28,517 nt of DNA, taken from assembly GCA_030631625.1 (NCBI GenBank), contig DAOVKT010000013.1:1-28517 (forward strand), written 5' to 3'. Shown one piece after another: positions 8,183-15,496 of the stretch (positions within the stretch are counted from its first letter, which is position 1; each line of letters begins with the position of its first letter). The notes beneath the pieces are model-generated. The model made no database searches. It had not been told where the DNA came from and worked only from the letters and a program-made list of their open reading frames with translations. The DNA is from JAGLTZ01 sp023135015. GTDB taxonomy: Bacteria; Blakebacterota; Blakebacteria; Blakebacterales; Blakebacteraceae. The position numbers and the translations under genes are program-made.

Positions 8183-9805
8183 ATGCGACTCTTCGGCAGG
8201 TTTCCCACAGCAGTAAGGCTGGCATTGGCGGCACTCCTGCTGGCCGCCGGCTGTCTGACAATCTCGATAGTCACGCACTCCAAGACACTCTCTTCCGCAG
8301 GCGAAGAGATACCGGATGGATGTACCAGCATCATCGCAGGCCGCCTGGCTACTACAGACGGTTCCACGATCACTTCCCATACGTGCGACGGCGGCAGCCG
8401 CAACTGGGTCGAGATCGTCCGGCATGCTTCGCATGAGGAGGGCGAGACGGTCCCGGTCTGGAACAAACGGATCAAGCGGACCGAGTTCGTGGGTGACTTG
8501 AGGGGCCTCGAAGCACTGGGCGAGATCCCGCAGGCTCCCGAGACCTATCAGTTCGTCCACACGGTCTACCCCTGCATCAATGAACACCAGCTCGCCATGG
8601 GGGAGACGACCATCGGGCAGAGGCGGAAACTGAGATCCTCAGAGGGGATCTTCTCGATCGAGGAGCTCCAGAAGATCGTGATGGCGCGAACGAAGACAGC
8701 CCGGGAAGCGATCCGGATGATGGGGGAGCTGGCTGAGGAATATGGCTATATCGACACCGGCGAATGCCTGACGGTCATAGACCCCGAAGAGGCCTGGTTC
8801 TTCGAAATCTTCGGCCCCGGTGAGGACAGGAAGGGCGCCGTATGGGCGGCGGTGCGGATTCCCGACGACCATGTGGCCATCTCCGCAAACATCTCCAGGA
8901 TCGCCGAAATCGATCCGTCTGACTCTGAGAACTGCATGGCATCCGACAATGTCTTCTCTCTGGCCGAGGAGATGGGCTGGTGGGATCCGGTGGGCGGCGA
9001 GCCGTTCAAGATGTGGAGGGTCTATAACGGCCGTAAGCCCTTCTCATACAGGGAGTACTGGGTTCTGAGCCGGCTCGCTCCATCGCTCGACCTTCGTTTT
9101 GATGCCGAGGAGCTCCCCCTCTCGGTAAAGCCCGACCGGAAGGTATCGGTCCGGGACATCATGGACCTCCTGGGCGCTACCTACGAGGGCAGCGAGTTCG
9201 ATATGCTGCAGAACCTGAAGGTGACGGACAGAAGGAGGGGCGAGATGGAGCTGAGTCCTGTCGCCAACCCGTGGATGAGCCGGTCGACGATTAATCTTTT
9301 CAACGCGATCAAGCCGAATACAGTCAGGCGGGTAAGGACCGTCAGCGTCAACTCGGCCGCCTATTCGACAGTCATCCAGGCACGGGACTGGCTGCCCGAT
9401 CCGATCGGCGGTGTCCTCTGGCTCGGGTTCGACTGCCCCGCTCTCATTCCCAGGATCCCGATCTTCGCCGGCACATACGAGCTGCCGCCCGATTTCGCGG
9501 TGAGCGCCAAACACAGGTTCCGGCGGGACTGTGCGGCATGGGCGTTCCACCGGGCATGCCGGCTGGCGCAGATAACATATCAGAGGGACAAGGACATCAT
9601 CCTGGGTGTGCGCAATGAGCTCCTGGACAGGGCGTTTGCCGAACTTCCCCTTATCGAACAACGGGCGCTGGAGCTCTACCGTGAGGATCCGCAGCAGGCG
9701 ATCGAGTTCCTGAACGACTACTCCAATGACTTTGCCCGGGCGGTCGTGGACAGGATGTGGGATGCCGGAGACACCCTCTGGATGCGCTATGTGACCGGGT
9801 TTTAG
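8183..9805 (+). CDS. C69-family dipeptidase (PepD-like), second paralogue, exported or lipoprotein
   Basis: A 540-residue paralogue of the gene at 3828-5426. An N-terminal hydrophobic segment (residues 10-30) contains LLAAGC, an acceptable lipobox with Cys24, so the protein may be lipid-anchored. The Ntn-hydrolase nucleophile motif is DGCTSIIAGR with Cys47. The shared C69 core follows: TYQFVHTVYPCINEHQLAMG, PDDHVAISAN, MASDNVFSLAEEMGWWDP and RDWLPDPIGGVLWLG. The start ATG at 8183 is preferred because GGAGGGAGAAAAG precedes it; an in-frame upstream start would add 19 residues with no signal character. The gene is divergent from the S9 peptidase and converges on the sulfatase gene, sharing a hairpin that covers both stop codons. 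Predicted role: hydrolysis of dipeptides, possibly the products of the DPP4-like enzyme. Confidence 0.88.
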   Translation: MRLFGRFPTAVRLALAALLLAAGCLTISIVTHSKTLSSAGEEIPDGCTSIIAGRLATTDGSTITSHTCDGGSRNWVEIVRHASHEEGETVPVWNKRIKRTEFVGDLRGLEALGEIPQAPETYQFVHTVYPCINEHQLAMGETTIGQRRKLRSSEGIFSIEELQKIVMARTKTAREAIRMMGELAEEYGYIDTGECLTVIDPEEAWFFEIFGPGEDRKGAVWAAVRIPDDHVAISANISRIAEIDPSDSENCMASDNVFSLAEEMGWWDPVGGEPFKMWRVYNGRKPFSYREYWVLSRLAPSLDLRFDAEELPLSVKPDRKVSVRDIMDLLGATYEGSEFDMLQNLKVTDRRRGEMELSPVANPWMSRSTINLFNAIKPNTVRRVRTVSVNSAAYSTVIQARDWLPDPIGGVLWLGFDCPALIPRIPIFAGTYELPPDFAVSAKHRFRRDCAAWAFHRACRLAQITYQRDKDIILGVRNELLDRAFAELPLIEQRALELYREDPQQAIEFLNDYSNDFARAVVDRMWDAGDTLWMRYVTGF

Positions 9806-9830
9806 GAGCGTTTCTCCGACAGGCTCCTAA
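9802..9830. terminator. Hairpin spanning two convergent stop codons; possible bidirectional terminator
   Basis: TTAGGAGC at 9802-9809 and GCTCCTAA at 9823-9830 form a perfect 8-bp stem with a 13-nt loop. The stem contains the TAG stop of the C69 gene on the plus strand and the TAG stop of the sulfatase gene on the minus strand. There is no T-tract on either side, so intrinsic termination is only a possibility. Confidence 0.4.
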
Positions 9831-11305
9831 GAATGTCGTGTGTGGCCAGCCGGCCTGACCCCGGTACCCTCCCGTTCCATATCGCCCAGGTCTTCACGGG
9901 CCTGTTCAGCCAGAGCCTGAAGGTGCGCAACTACCTGAGGATACCTGTCGGCGACATTAGTAGTCTCTCCGATATCCTTCTCAAGGTCATACAACTCCAG
10001 CCCGGTGCTGGCCTGCTCATAGGGGACAGAAAGCCCGCCCTGTCCTCCGGGCCGGCCGCCCAGTGTCCGGTAATTGTGCGGGAAGTGAAGCTTCCATTTA
10101 CCCTGCCTTACGGCCTGCAGCTGGAAACCGGCCGGGTGTGTGTAGTAGAAGAAAAAGTGATCGCGCGGATTGGCACCCGGGTCCCCTTCCAGCAGGGGCA
10201 GGATGTTCACACCATCGATTCTATGGCCGGGCAGTGGTGCTCCCGCCAGGGCGGCAAAGGTCGGCAGAAGGTCCATGGTCGTGGCGAGTTTGTCGCACTC
10301 GCTGCCTGCCCGAATGCGCCGGGGCCAGCGCATGATGCACGGCTCGCGCTGCCCGCCGTCCCACGTGGTGCCCTTGCCCTCGCGCAGAGGCAGGGCGCTG
10401 CCGGCATGATTGCCGAAGTTGAGCCAGGGCCCGTTGTCGGAGGTGAACACCACCAGCGTGTTCCGGTCCACTCCGTTGTCTTCTAGAGCCTGGAGGATCT
10501 GGCCGACCGACCAGTCGATCTCCATCATCACATCTCCGTACATTCCCTGCTCACTCGTTCCCCTGAACTTCTCCGACACGCCCAGCGGCACATGCGGCAT
10601 GGAGTGAGGAACATACAGGAAAAACGGATCGGTCCTGTGCTTCTCGATGAACGCGACCGCGCGCTGCGTATAGAGCGTGGTGAGAGTGTTCTGGTCCTCA
10701 AGCGTCTCTATTTCGCCCACTTTCTCGTTGCCGTCAATCAGCGGCAGCGGTGGATACTCCGCTTTTCTACCTTCCGATACGGGGTTGCAGAGATAGTCCC
10801 TGGGCCACATGTCGTTGGAATAGGGCAGGCCGAAGTACTCATCGAATCCGTGCTGGAGTGGCAGAAACATCCTGTGATGCCCCAGGTGCCACTTTCCAAA
10901 GATACCGCATACATAACCCCTCTGCTTAAGAACCTCGGCAATGGTCAACTCCCCGTCGCTGATGCCGACCTGCGACCGCGGGCCCAGGGCGCCGCGAATA
11001 CCTATACGGTTGGCGTAACACCCGGTGAGCAGGGCCGCACGCGAGGCGCTGCATACAGCCTGGGTGGCATAGAAATCGGTGAAACGCATCCCTTCGGCGG
11101 CCATGCGGTCGAGGTTGGGTGTCTCAAACCCTCGCGCTCCGAAGCATCCCACGTCGGCATAGCCCTGGTCGTCGGTGAAGATTACCACAAAGTTAGGCAG
11201 ATGCCCGGCCCGTGCGCATGAGGACAATACGGAAGGCATTGAAAGTGCCGCCGAGCCCAGGACTACATCACGCAGAAAGCATCTTCTATCAATCGATTCG
11301 GTCAT
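9827..11305 (-). CDS. Sulfatase (arylsulfatase family), Tat-exported, possibly lipid-anchored
   Basis: A 492-residue type I sulfatase. The metal-binding Asp pair is in FTDDQGYADVGCFG (D45, D46). The signature C-S-A-S-R at Cys85 supplies the residue converted to formylglycine, followed by AALLTG and later GKWHLGHH. C-terminal metal ligands appear in FTSDNGPW. The start is taken as ATG 11305, where the N-terminus reads MTESIDRRCFLRDVVLGSAA: a twin-arginine signal. Its hydrophobic stretch ends in VLSSC, a plausible lipobox (Cys30). Upstream in-frame TTG starts would bury the Tat signal. The protein likely removes sulfate esters from a polysaccharide or small molecule outside the cytoplasm; the substrate cannot be predicted. 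No formylglycine-generating enzyme or anaerobic sulfatase maturase gene is in the window, so maturation must be encoded elsewhere. Confidence 0.92.
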   Translation of the reverse strand: MTESIDRRCFLRDVVLGSAALSMPSVLSSCARAGHLPNFVVIFTDDQGYADVGCFGARGFETPNLDRMAAEGMRFTDFYATQAVCSASRAALLTGCYANRIGIRGALGPRSQVGISDGELTIAEVLKQRGYVCGIFGKWHLGHHRMFLPLQHGFDEYFGLPYSNDMWPRDYLCNPVSEGRKAEYPPLPLIDGNEKVGEIETLEDQNTLTTLYTQRAVAFIEKHRTDPFFLYVPHSMPHVPLGVSEKFRGTSEQGMYGDVMMEIDWSVGQILQALEDNGVDRNTLVVFTSDNGPWLNFGNHAGSALPLREGKGTTWDGGQREPCIMRWPRRIRAGSECDKLATTMDLLPTFAALAGAPLPGHRIDGVNILPLLEGDPGANPRDHFFFYYTHPAGFQLQAVRQGKWKLHFPHNYRTLGGRPGGQGGLSVPYEQASTGLELYDLEKDIGETTNVADRYPQVVAHLQALAEQAREDLGDMEREGTGVRPAGHTRHS

Positions 11306-11496
11306 AACATCCTCCATAAAGAAGGTCGCCCCAGCCGTAGGGTCAGTACCCGCGGACAAATACTACAGCATGGTTCGATGGCTCTTCCACCCTGACAATA
11401 CTGTCCAAAGCGGTATCCTCGTCGACAAGCACAAACATGTTACCTTTCTTATCGAAGTCTGGGTGCTGTCGGCCCAATTAACGAAAGAGGTTCCGA

Positions 11497-12078
11497 ATGA
11501 TGCACGTGCCACGGTTCGCTATGGGAGTGGCTGCCCTCTGTTTTGCCTTTGTGCTGGCTGCGCAAGTATTCACACGCCCGGCCCTGGGACAGGAACCCTG
11601 GCGGCAGTACTCTGGGGACTATACGCAGATCGAGAATGTGCTCGTCGATCTCTACCGGGCGGTTTCGTTCAGTCCGGGAAACGAGCCCGACTGGGATCGC
11701 GTACGGATGCTCTGTCACACTGATGCCGTCTTCTTTCAGCCTCCGCTCAGGGGTACGACGGCCTTCCGTCCATATTCCCTGGAGGGCTTCGTCCAGTTCT
11801 TCAAGGACGATATTGAGCAGTACAACATGAAGCAGACCGGCTTCCACGAGCGGCTGGGCCGGCACGAGACGACCTCCTTTGGACGTATTGCCCATTCCTA
11901 TGTCGTCTATGAGATCCGCATCCAGCCCGATGAGCCCGGCCCACGCCAGAGGGGGGTGGACAGCATACAGCTCGCCTTCCACGAGGGACGGTGGTGGATT
12001 ACATCGATCAATACAGATGTGGAGATGCCCGGCCAGCTAATCCCTGAAAGCATCCTGAAAGGTGGAGAGGGGAGATAG
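11497..12078 (+). CDS. Secreted NTF2-like (SnoaL/DUF4440-type) protein, function unknown
   Basis: A 193-residue protein with an N-terminal signal peptide (MMHVPRFAMGVAALCFAFVL, probable cleavage near ALGQE, about residue 31). The mature part has the NTF2-like fold pattern: an N-terminal helix (IENVLVDLYRAVSF), a strand with LCHTDAVFF, and C-terminal strands including IAHSYVVYEIR, IQLAFHEGRWWITSINTD. This matches small proteins annotated as nuclear transport factor 2 family or DUF4440. Such domains are used for binding small ligands or as enzymes, and no catalytic residues can be assigned with confidence. AAAGAGG lies before the tandem ATGATG at 11497/11500. It is divergent from the sulfatase with about 190 bp between, where promoters for both may lie; I recognise no specific site there. 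Confidence 0.75.
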   Translation: MMHVPRFAMGVAALCFAFVLAAQVFTRPALGQEPWRQYSGDYTQIENVLVDLYRAVSFSPGNEPDWDRVRMLCHTDAVFFQPPLRGTTAFRPYSLEGFVQFFKDDIEQYNMKQTGFHERLGRHETTSFGRIAHSYVVYEIRIQPDEPGPRQRGVDSIQLAFHEGRWWITSINTDVEMPGQLIPESILKGGEGR

Positions 12079-12188
12079 GTCGAAATCAGGAGAACACTGG
12101 TGCTAGGGGCAGTACACGAAACCGCACAGAGATTTACCCAAGGGGATTTTCAACCTTTAGAATAAAATATAGGGTAGAGTGGATAGAC

Positions 12189-13616
12189 TTATCCGCAGGA
12201 TCGGTCGGAGGGTGATCCGGTGTCTGTGTCCAGTTTCAGTGTGTTCGTCAGCATCCTGCCTCTCGCCAGAGAGGCAAAGATACCTACCGCACAGAGACAC
12301 GAGAAAATGATGAAAGCCATTCTCACACTGGTTATGAAGGCTGGAAAGTTATTGGGTGTTATCTGAACCTTCCCGATATTCATGGTGAATATCAGAGTTA
12401 CGATCCCCATGCTGAACATCTGTCCGAGAAGACGCATCGTTCCCACTGATCCCGAAGCGATCCCGTAGTATCTCTTTTCAACCGAGCTCATAATGGCGTT
12501 GGTGTTGGGGGAGGAAAAAAGAGCAAAACCGAAACCGAGCAGGATCAATCCACCTATTATGAATCCTCTACTCGAATCGGCTGAAATAGTCGCAAAAAGC
12601 ACGAGCCCGACCGTGGTGACAGTCATACCGAGCGATGCCACAACCCGGGGTTCGATCCTGTCGGACAGTTTTCCAGCCATTGGTGAAAAAGCGGCCATTA
12701 CGATAGGCTGCGATACGAGGATCAATCCGGCACCCTGGGGACTCAATGCCCGAATATACTGCAGATAAAGACTCAAAAGAAAAGTCACAGCAAAGGTCGC
12801 ACTGTAGTTGATAAGTGCAGCCAGATTCGAGAAAGCGAACACCCGGTTAACCCGGAAGAGGTCCACCTGGAGAACAGGATGCTCGATGCGGCTTTCCCAC
12901 ACTATGAAAATAGAAAGACCTGCTATGCTGATAGTGATAAGCCAGAGACTTAGTGTGGACGGCAGAAGAGATATGCCGTACATGATCCCGATCAGAGATA
13001 TGCCGTAGATGAATGAGCCTGTGAAATCGAACTTTTCACCTTCAGCTTCGGCCCATTCCGACTTCAGTTTCCAGATGGTCAGGAGAGTAACTGACAGACC
13101 GATTGGAACAGTTACGAGGAAAACGCTCCTCCATGTGAAGTATTGAGTAAGGAATCCTCCCAGGAACGGTCCCAGCGAGAGACCGGTATAAACCGACGCC
13201 ACAGTGATTCCCAGTACTCTGCCTCTTTCTCCTAGGGGGAATACGGAGATCAGGATAGCTATCCCTGTGGCGAAGATCATTGCACTGCCGATACCCTGTA
13301 ACACCCTGTAGATAATCAACATTGGAGCCGAGGCTGCGATGGCTGAAAGGAAGGAAGAAATTGTGAAAACCACTATTCCGTAGGTGAAGATTCTCTTTCG
13401 TCCATAGATGTCAGCCAGCCTGCCGAAAGGTACCAGGGATATTGCCGCGGCCAGCAGGTATGAAGTTGCAATCCAACTCAGCAATATGGCGTCGATCCCC
13501 AACTCCCTGCCTATCGCCGGCAGGGCGATGTTCACAGCAGACCCCATAAATGGGGTAAGGAAGGAAGCGGAAGTGGCAATTATCAGGGCGTATCTCTTTG
13601 TTGTTGAATTATCCAA
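12189..13616 (-). CDS. MFS transporter, DHA2 (EmrB/QacA-type, 14-TM) family
   Basis: A 475-residue polytopic inner-membrane protein with about 14 hydrophobic segments. Drug:H+ antiporter hallmarks are visible: motif D1-like ALPAIGREL at about residues 31-39, motif A GRLADIYGRKRIF at 65-77 between TM2 and TM3, and the motif C-type GLSLGPFLGGF in TM5. DHA2 members export drugs, dyes or bile acids by proton antiport; the substrate here is unknown. The start is a TTG at 13616 preceded by a GGGGGG Shine-Dalgarno-like run a few bases upstream; no better ATG in frame was seen. The gene is divergent from arsR across about 155 bp, so ArsR control is conceivable, but nothing in the sequence ties it to arsenic. 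Confidence 0.9.
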   Translation of the reverse strand: MDNSTTKRYALIIATSASFLTPFMGSAVNIALPAIGRELGIDAILLSWIATSYLLAAAISLVPFGRLADIYGRKRIFTYGIVVFTISSFLSAIAASAPMLIIYRVLQGIGSAMIFATGIAILISVFPLGERGRVLGITVASVYTGLSLGPFLGGFLTQYFTWRSVFLVTVPIGLSVTLLTIWKLKSEWAEAEGEKFDFTGSFIYGISLIGIMYGISLLPSTLSLWLITISIAGLSIFIVWESRIEHPVLQVDLFRVNRVFAFSNLAALINYSATFAVTFLLSLYLQYIRALSPQGAGLILVSQPIVMAAFSPMAGKLSDRIEPRVVASLGMTVTTVGLVLFATISADSSRGFIIGGLILLGFGFALFSSPNTNAIMSSVEKRYYGIASGSVGTMRLLGQMFSMGIVTLIFTMNIGKVQITPNNFPAFITSVRMAFIIFSCLCAVGIFASLARGRMLTNTLKLDTDTGSPSDRSCG

Positions 13617-13747
13617 TCATGTCCCCCCATTGCCGGTGTTGAGTCGGGGCATTCTATCCTTGCGGGCCATAGGGAACAAGTATCTGATATGCATAAAAGG
13701 ATGTCCGAGAAGCAGCTTCACCTCGTTCAACCTTGCAGACATTTCGT

Positions 13748-13769
13748 TATTTCGCTAAACATAGAAATA
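13748..13769 (+). promoter_or_regulatory. Palindromic operator candidate immediately before arsR
   Basis: TATTTC at 13748-13753 and GAAATA at 13764-13769 form a perfect 6-bp inverted repeat with a 10-bp spacer, ending 2 bp before the arsR ATG. ArsR-family repressors bind such AT-rich dyads near their own promoters. A weak promoter-like pair, TTGCAG (13733) and TAAACA (13756) with a 17-bp spacer, overlaps the dyad. No Shine-Dalgarno is visible before the ATG. Function is inferred. Confidence 0.45.
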
Positions 13770-13771
13770 TT

Positions 13772-14149
13772 ATGGATAAAAAAACCATGCGCAATGTGCT
13801 CTCGATCACCAAAGCTCTGGCTGATGGCGGTCGATTGAGGATACTGATGGCACTCGCCCGGGGGCAGGATCTATGTGTCTGCCAGATCACAGAGCTTCTG
13901 TCGTTAGCTCCAGCCACAGTTTCGCGGCATATGAGTGTGCTCCAGTCGGCGGAACTGGTGGAAAGCAGGAAAGAAGGACGTTGGATCTTCTATCGTCTTT
14001 CGTCTCACGCACCGGTGTCGCTTCTGCAGTGGATAGAGTCGGAGCTTGAACACACGCGGGAAATCGACGACGACAGGAGACGGCTGGAGACCATTCTGAC
14101 TTATGATCGCGAGGTCTTATGCCGGACTCAGAAGATGAGAACGAGATGA
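13772..14149 (+). CDS. arsR: ArsR/SmtB-family arsenite-responsive repressor
   Basis: A 125-residue winged-helix repressor. The metalloid site is the DLCVCQI motif with Cys35 and Cys37, equivalent to the ELCVCDL motif of ArsR that binds As(III) or Sb(III). The recognition helix follows (PATVSRHMSVLQSAELVESR), then the wing (KEGRWIFYRLS). The ATG at 13772 is chosen because the family sequence starts there; an in-frame upstream start at 13733 would add 13 unrelated residues and run through the operator dyad. The role is to repress the downstream arsenic genes until arsenite releases the protein from DNA. Its 3' end overlaps the start of a 43-codon ORF, which in turn overlaps acr3. Confidence 0.9.
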   Translation: MDKKTMRNVLSITKALADGGRLRILMALARGQDLCVCQITELLSLAPATVSRHMSVLQSAELVESRKEGRWIFYRLSSHAPVSLLQWIESELEHTREIDDDRRRLETILTYDREVLCRTQKMRTR

Positions 14150-14250
14150 CTGAGGGAAAAGAGAAGTCCGATGATGAGATCCGGGAATACATAGAGACTC
14201 TGCCTGACAACCGGATAACCGGGAAACAGGTGGGAGAAGAACATGAGTGA
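14119..14250 (+). CDS. Small acidic 43-residue ORF linking arsR and acr3
   Basis: The ORF reads MPDSEDENEMTEGKEKSDDE and continues to ...ITGKQVGEEHE. It overlaps the last 31 bp of arsR in another frame and overlaps the first 8 bp of acr3 (ATGAGTGA), so it bridges the two genes without a gap. A GAGG lies before its ATG. The product is strongly acidic with no hydrophobic or cysteine residues, so it is not an obvious arsenic binder. It may be a translational-coupling device that keeps ribosomes loaded onto acr3, or a small partner protein. I do not recognise the sequence. Conservation next to acr3 in relatives would decide whether it is a gene. Confidence 0.45.
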   Translation: MPDSEDENEMTEGKEKSDDEIREYIETLPDNRITGKQVGEEHE

Positions 14251-15439
14251 ACGAGCAGGTATCAGCGGGTTCGAACGCTATCTGACGGTCTGGGTGGGAT
14301 TGTGCATACTGGCCGGCATCCTGCTGGGCCGGCTTGCTCCGGAATTGGCCGGGTCCCTCGACAGCCTGGCGATCTCCGTGAACGGGGCGCCCGTTGTATC
14401 GATCCCCATCGCTGTCTGCCTGTTCTTCATGATGTATCCCATCATGGTGAAGATCGACTTCGGTAAGGTCATCAAGGCGGGCAGGAGTGGCAGACCGGTA
14501 GGGCTGACGCTGTTCATGAACTGGGCGATCAAGCCGTTCACCATGTATGCCATCGCCATCCTGTTCCTCGGCATCCTGTTCAAAGGTTTCATCGGGGCTG
14601 ACGCCACCGACCTGGTCAAGATGCCCTTCGGGCTGGACCTTACCGTGGGTGGGCATTACGGAGCCGGCATAGTGGTGCTACATGAGGGCATCAGGATGCT
14701 TGAGGTTCCTCTCTGGCGCAGTTACCTGGCCGGATGCATCCTCCTCGGCATCGCTCCCTGTACCGCCATGGTGCTCGTGTGGGGCTACCTTGTGCGGGGC
14801 AACGACGGGCTGACCCTTATCATGGTGGCTATCAATTCCCTGACAATGCTGCTGCTCTACGGTGTGTTGGGTGGATTTCTGCTCGGTATCGGACGGCTGC
14901 CGGTGCCATGGCAGGCGCTGCTGCTTTCGATCTCCATCTATGTCGCCCTGCCGCTGGTTGCAGGTTTCCTCTCGCGGAAATGGATCATTGCTGTAAAGGG
15001 TGAGACATGGTTCAAGGAGAGATTCCTGTATGTGCTGACACCGATCACAATCGTAGCTCTCCTGGTGACCCTGGTACTGCTGTTCTCCTTCAAGGGTGAT
15101 GTCATCATCGCCAATCCCCTTACGATCCTCTGGATCGCAATCCCGCTGTTAATTCAGACCATGCTGATCTTCTGGCTGGGATATGGTGCAGCCAGAGTGC
15201 TCGGCCTGTCCTACGAGGACGCGGCACCCGCTGCGATCATCGGTGCATCGAACCATTTCGAGGTCGCCATCGCCACGTCCACCATGCTGTTCGGGCTCTC
15301 ATCCGGTGCAGCACTCGCTACCGTGGTCGGGGTTCTGATCGAGGTTCCGGTGATGCTGATGCTGGTGAGGATCTGTATGAAGACACAACACTGGTTCCCG
15401 AAGACTTGGAAAATTTCTGGCACTGACCTCAAGATGTAG
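14243..15439 (+). CDS. acr3: ACR3-family arsenite efflux permease
   Basis: A 398-residue inner-membrane protein with about 10 hydrophobic segments, belonging to the bile/arsenite/riboflavin transporter superfamily. The essential TM4 cysteine is Cys173 in GIAPCTAMVLVW, and the conserved TM9 glutamate is Glu367 in GVLIEVPVML. ASNHFEVAIATS and NSLTMLLLYG are further ACR3 signatures. It exports As(III) using the proton motive force. A GGGAGAAG Shine-Dalgarno lies before the ATG at 14243. A segment at about residues 117-160 (DLVKMPFGLDLTVGG, then VLHEGIRMLEVPLWRSYLAG) makes the loop before TM4 longer than in the shorter ACR3 proteins I know. It is the last gene of the arsR operon; no arsenate reductase gene is present, so the operon by itself handles arsenite only. 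Confidence 0.93.
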   Translation: MSERAGISGFERYLTVWVGLCILAGILLGRLAPELAGSLDSLAISVNGAPVVSIPIAVCLFFMMYPIMVKIDFGKVIKAGRSGRPVGLTLFMNWAIKPFTMYAIAILFLGILFKGFIGADATDLVKMPFGLDLTVGGHYGAGIVVLHEGIRMLEVPLWRSYLAGCILLGIAPCTAMVLVWGYLVRGNDGLTLIMVAINSLTMLLLYGVLGGFLLGIGRLPVPWQALLLSISIYVALPLVAGFLSRKWIIAVKGETWFKERFLYVLTPITIVALLVTLVLLFSFKGDVIIANPLTILWIAIPLLIQTMLIFWLGYGAARVLGLSYEDAAPAAIIGASNHFEVAIATSTMLFGLSSGAALATVVGVLIEVPVMLMLVRICMKTQHWFPKTWKISGTDLKM

Positions 15440-15496
15440 ATAGAATCATCCGGAGAAGTTACCCGGCCGTCCCCTCATCCCTGCCAAGGAACAGAT

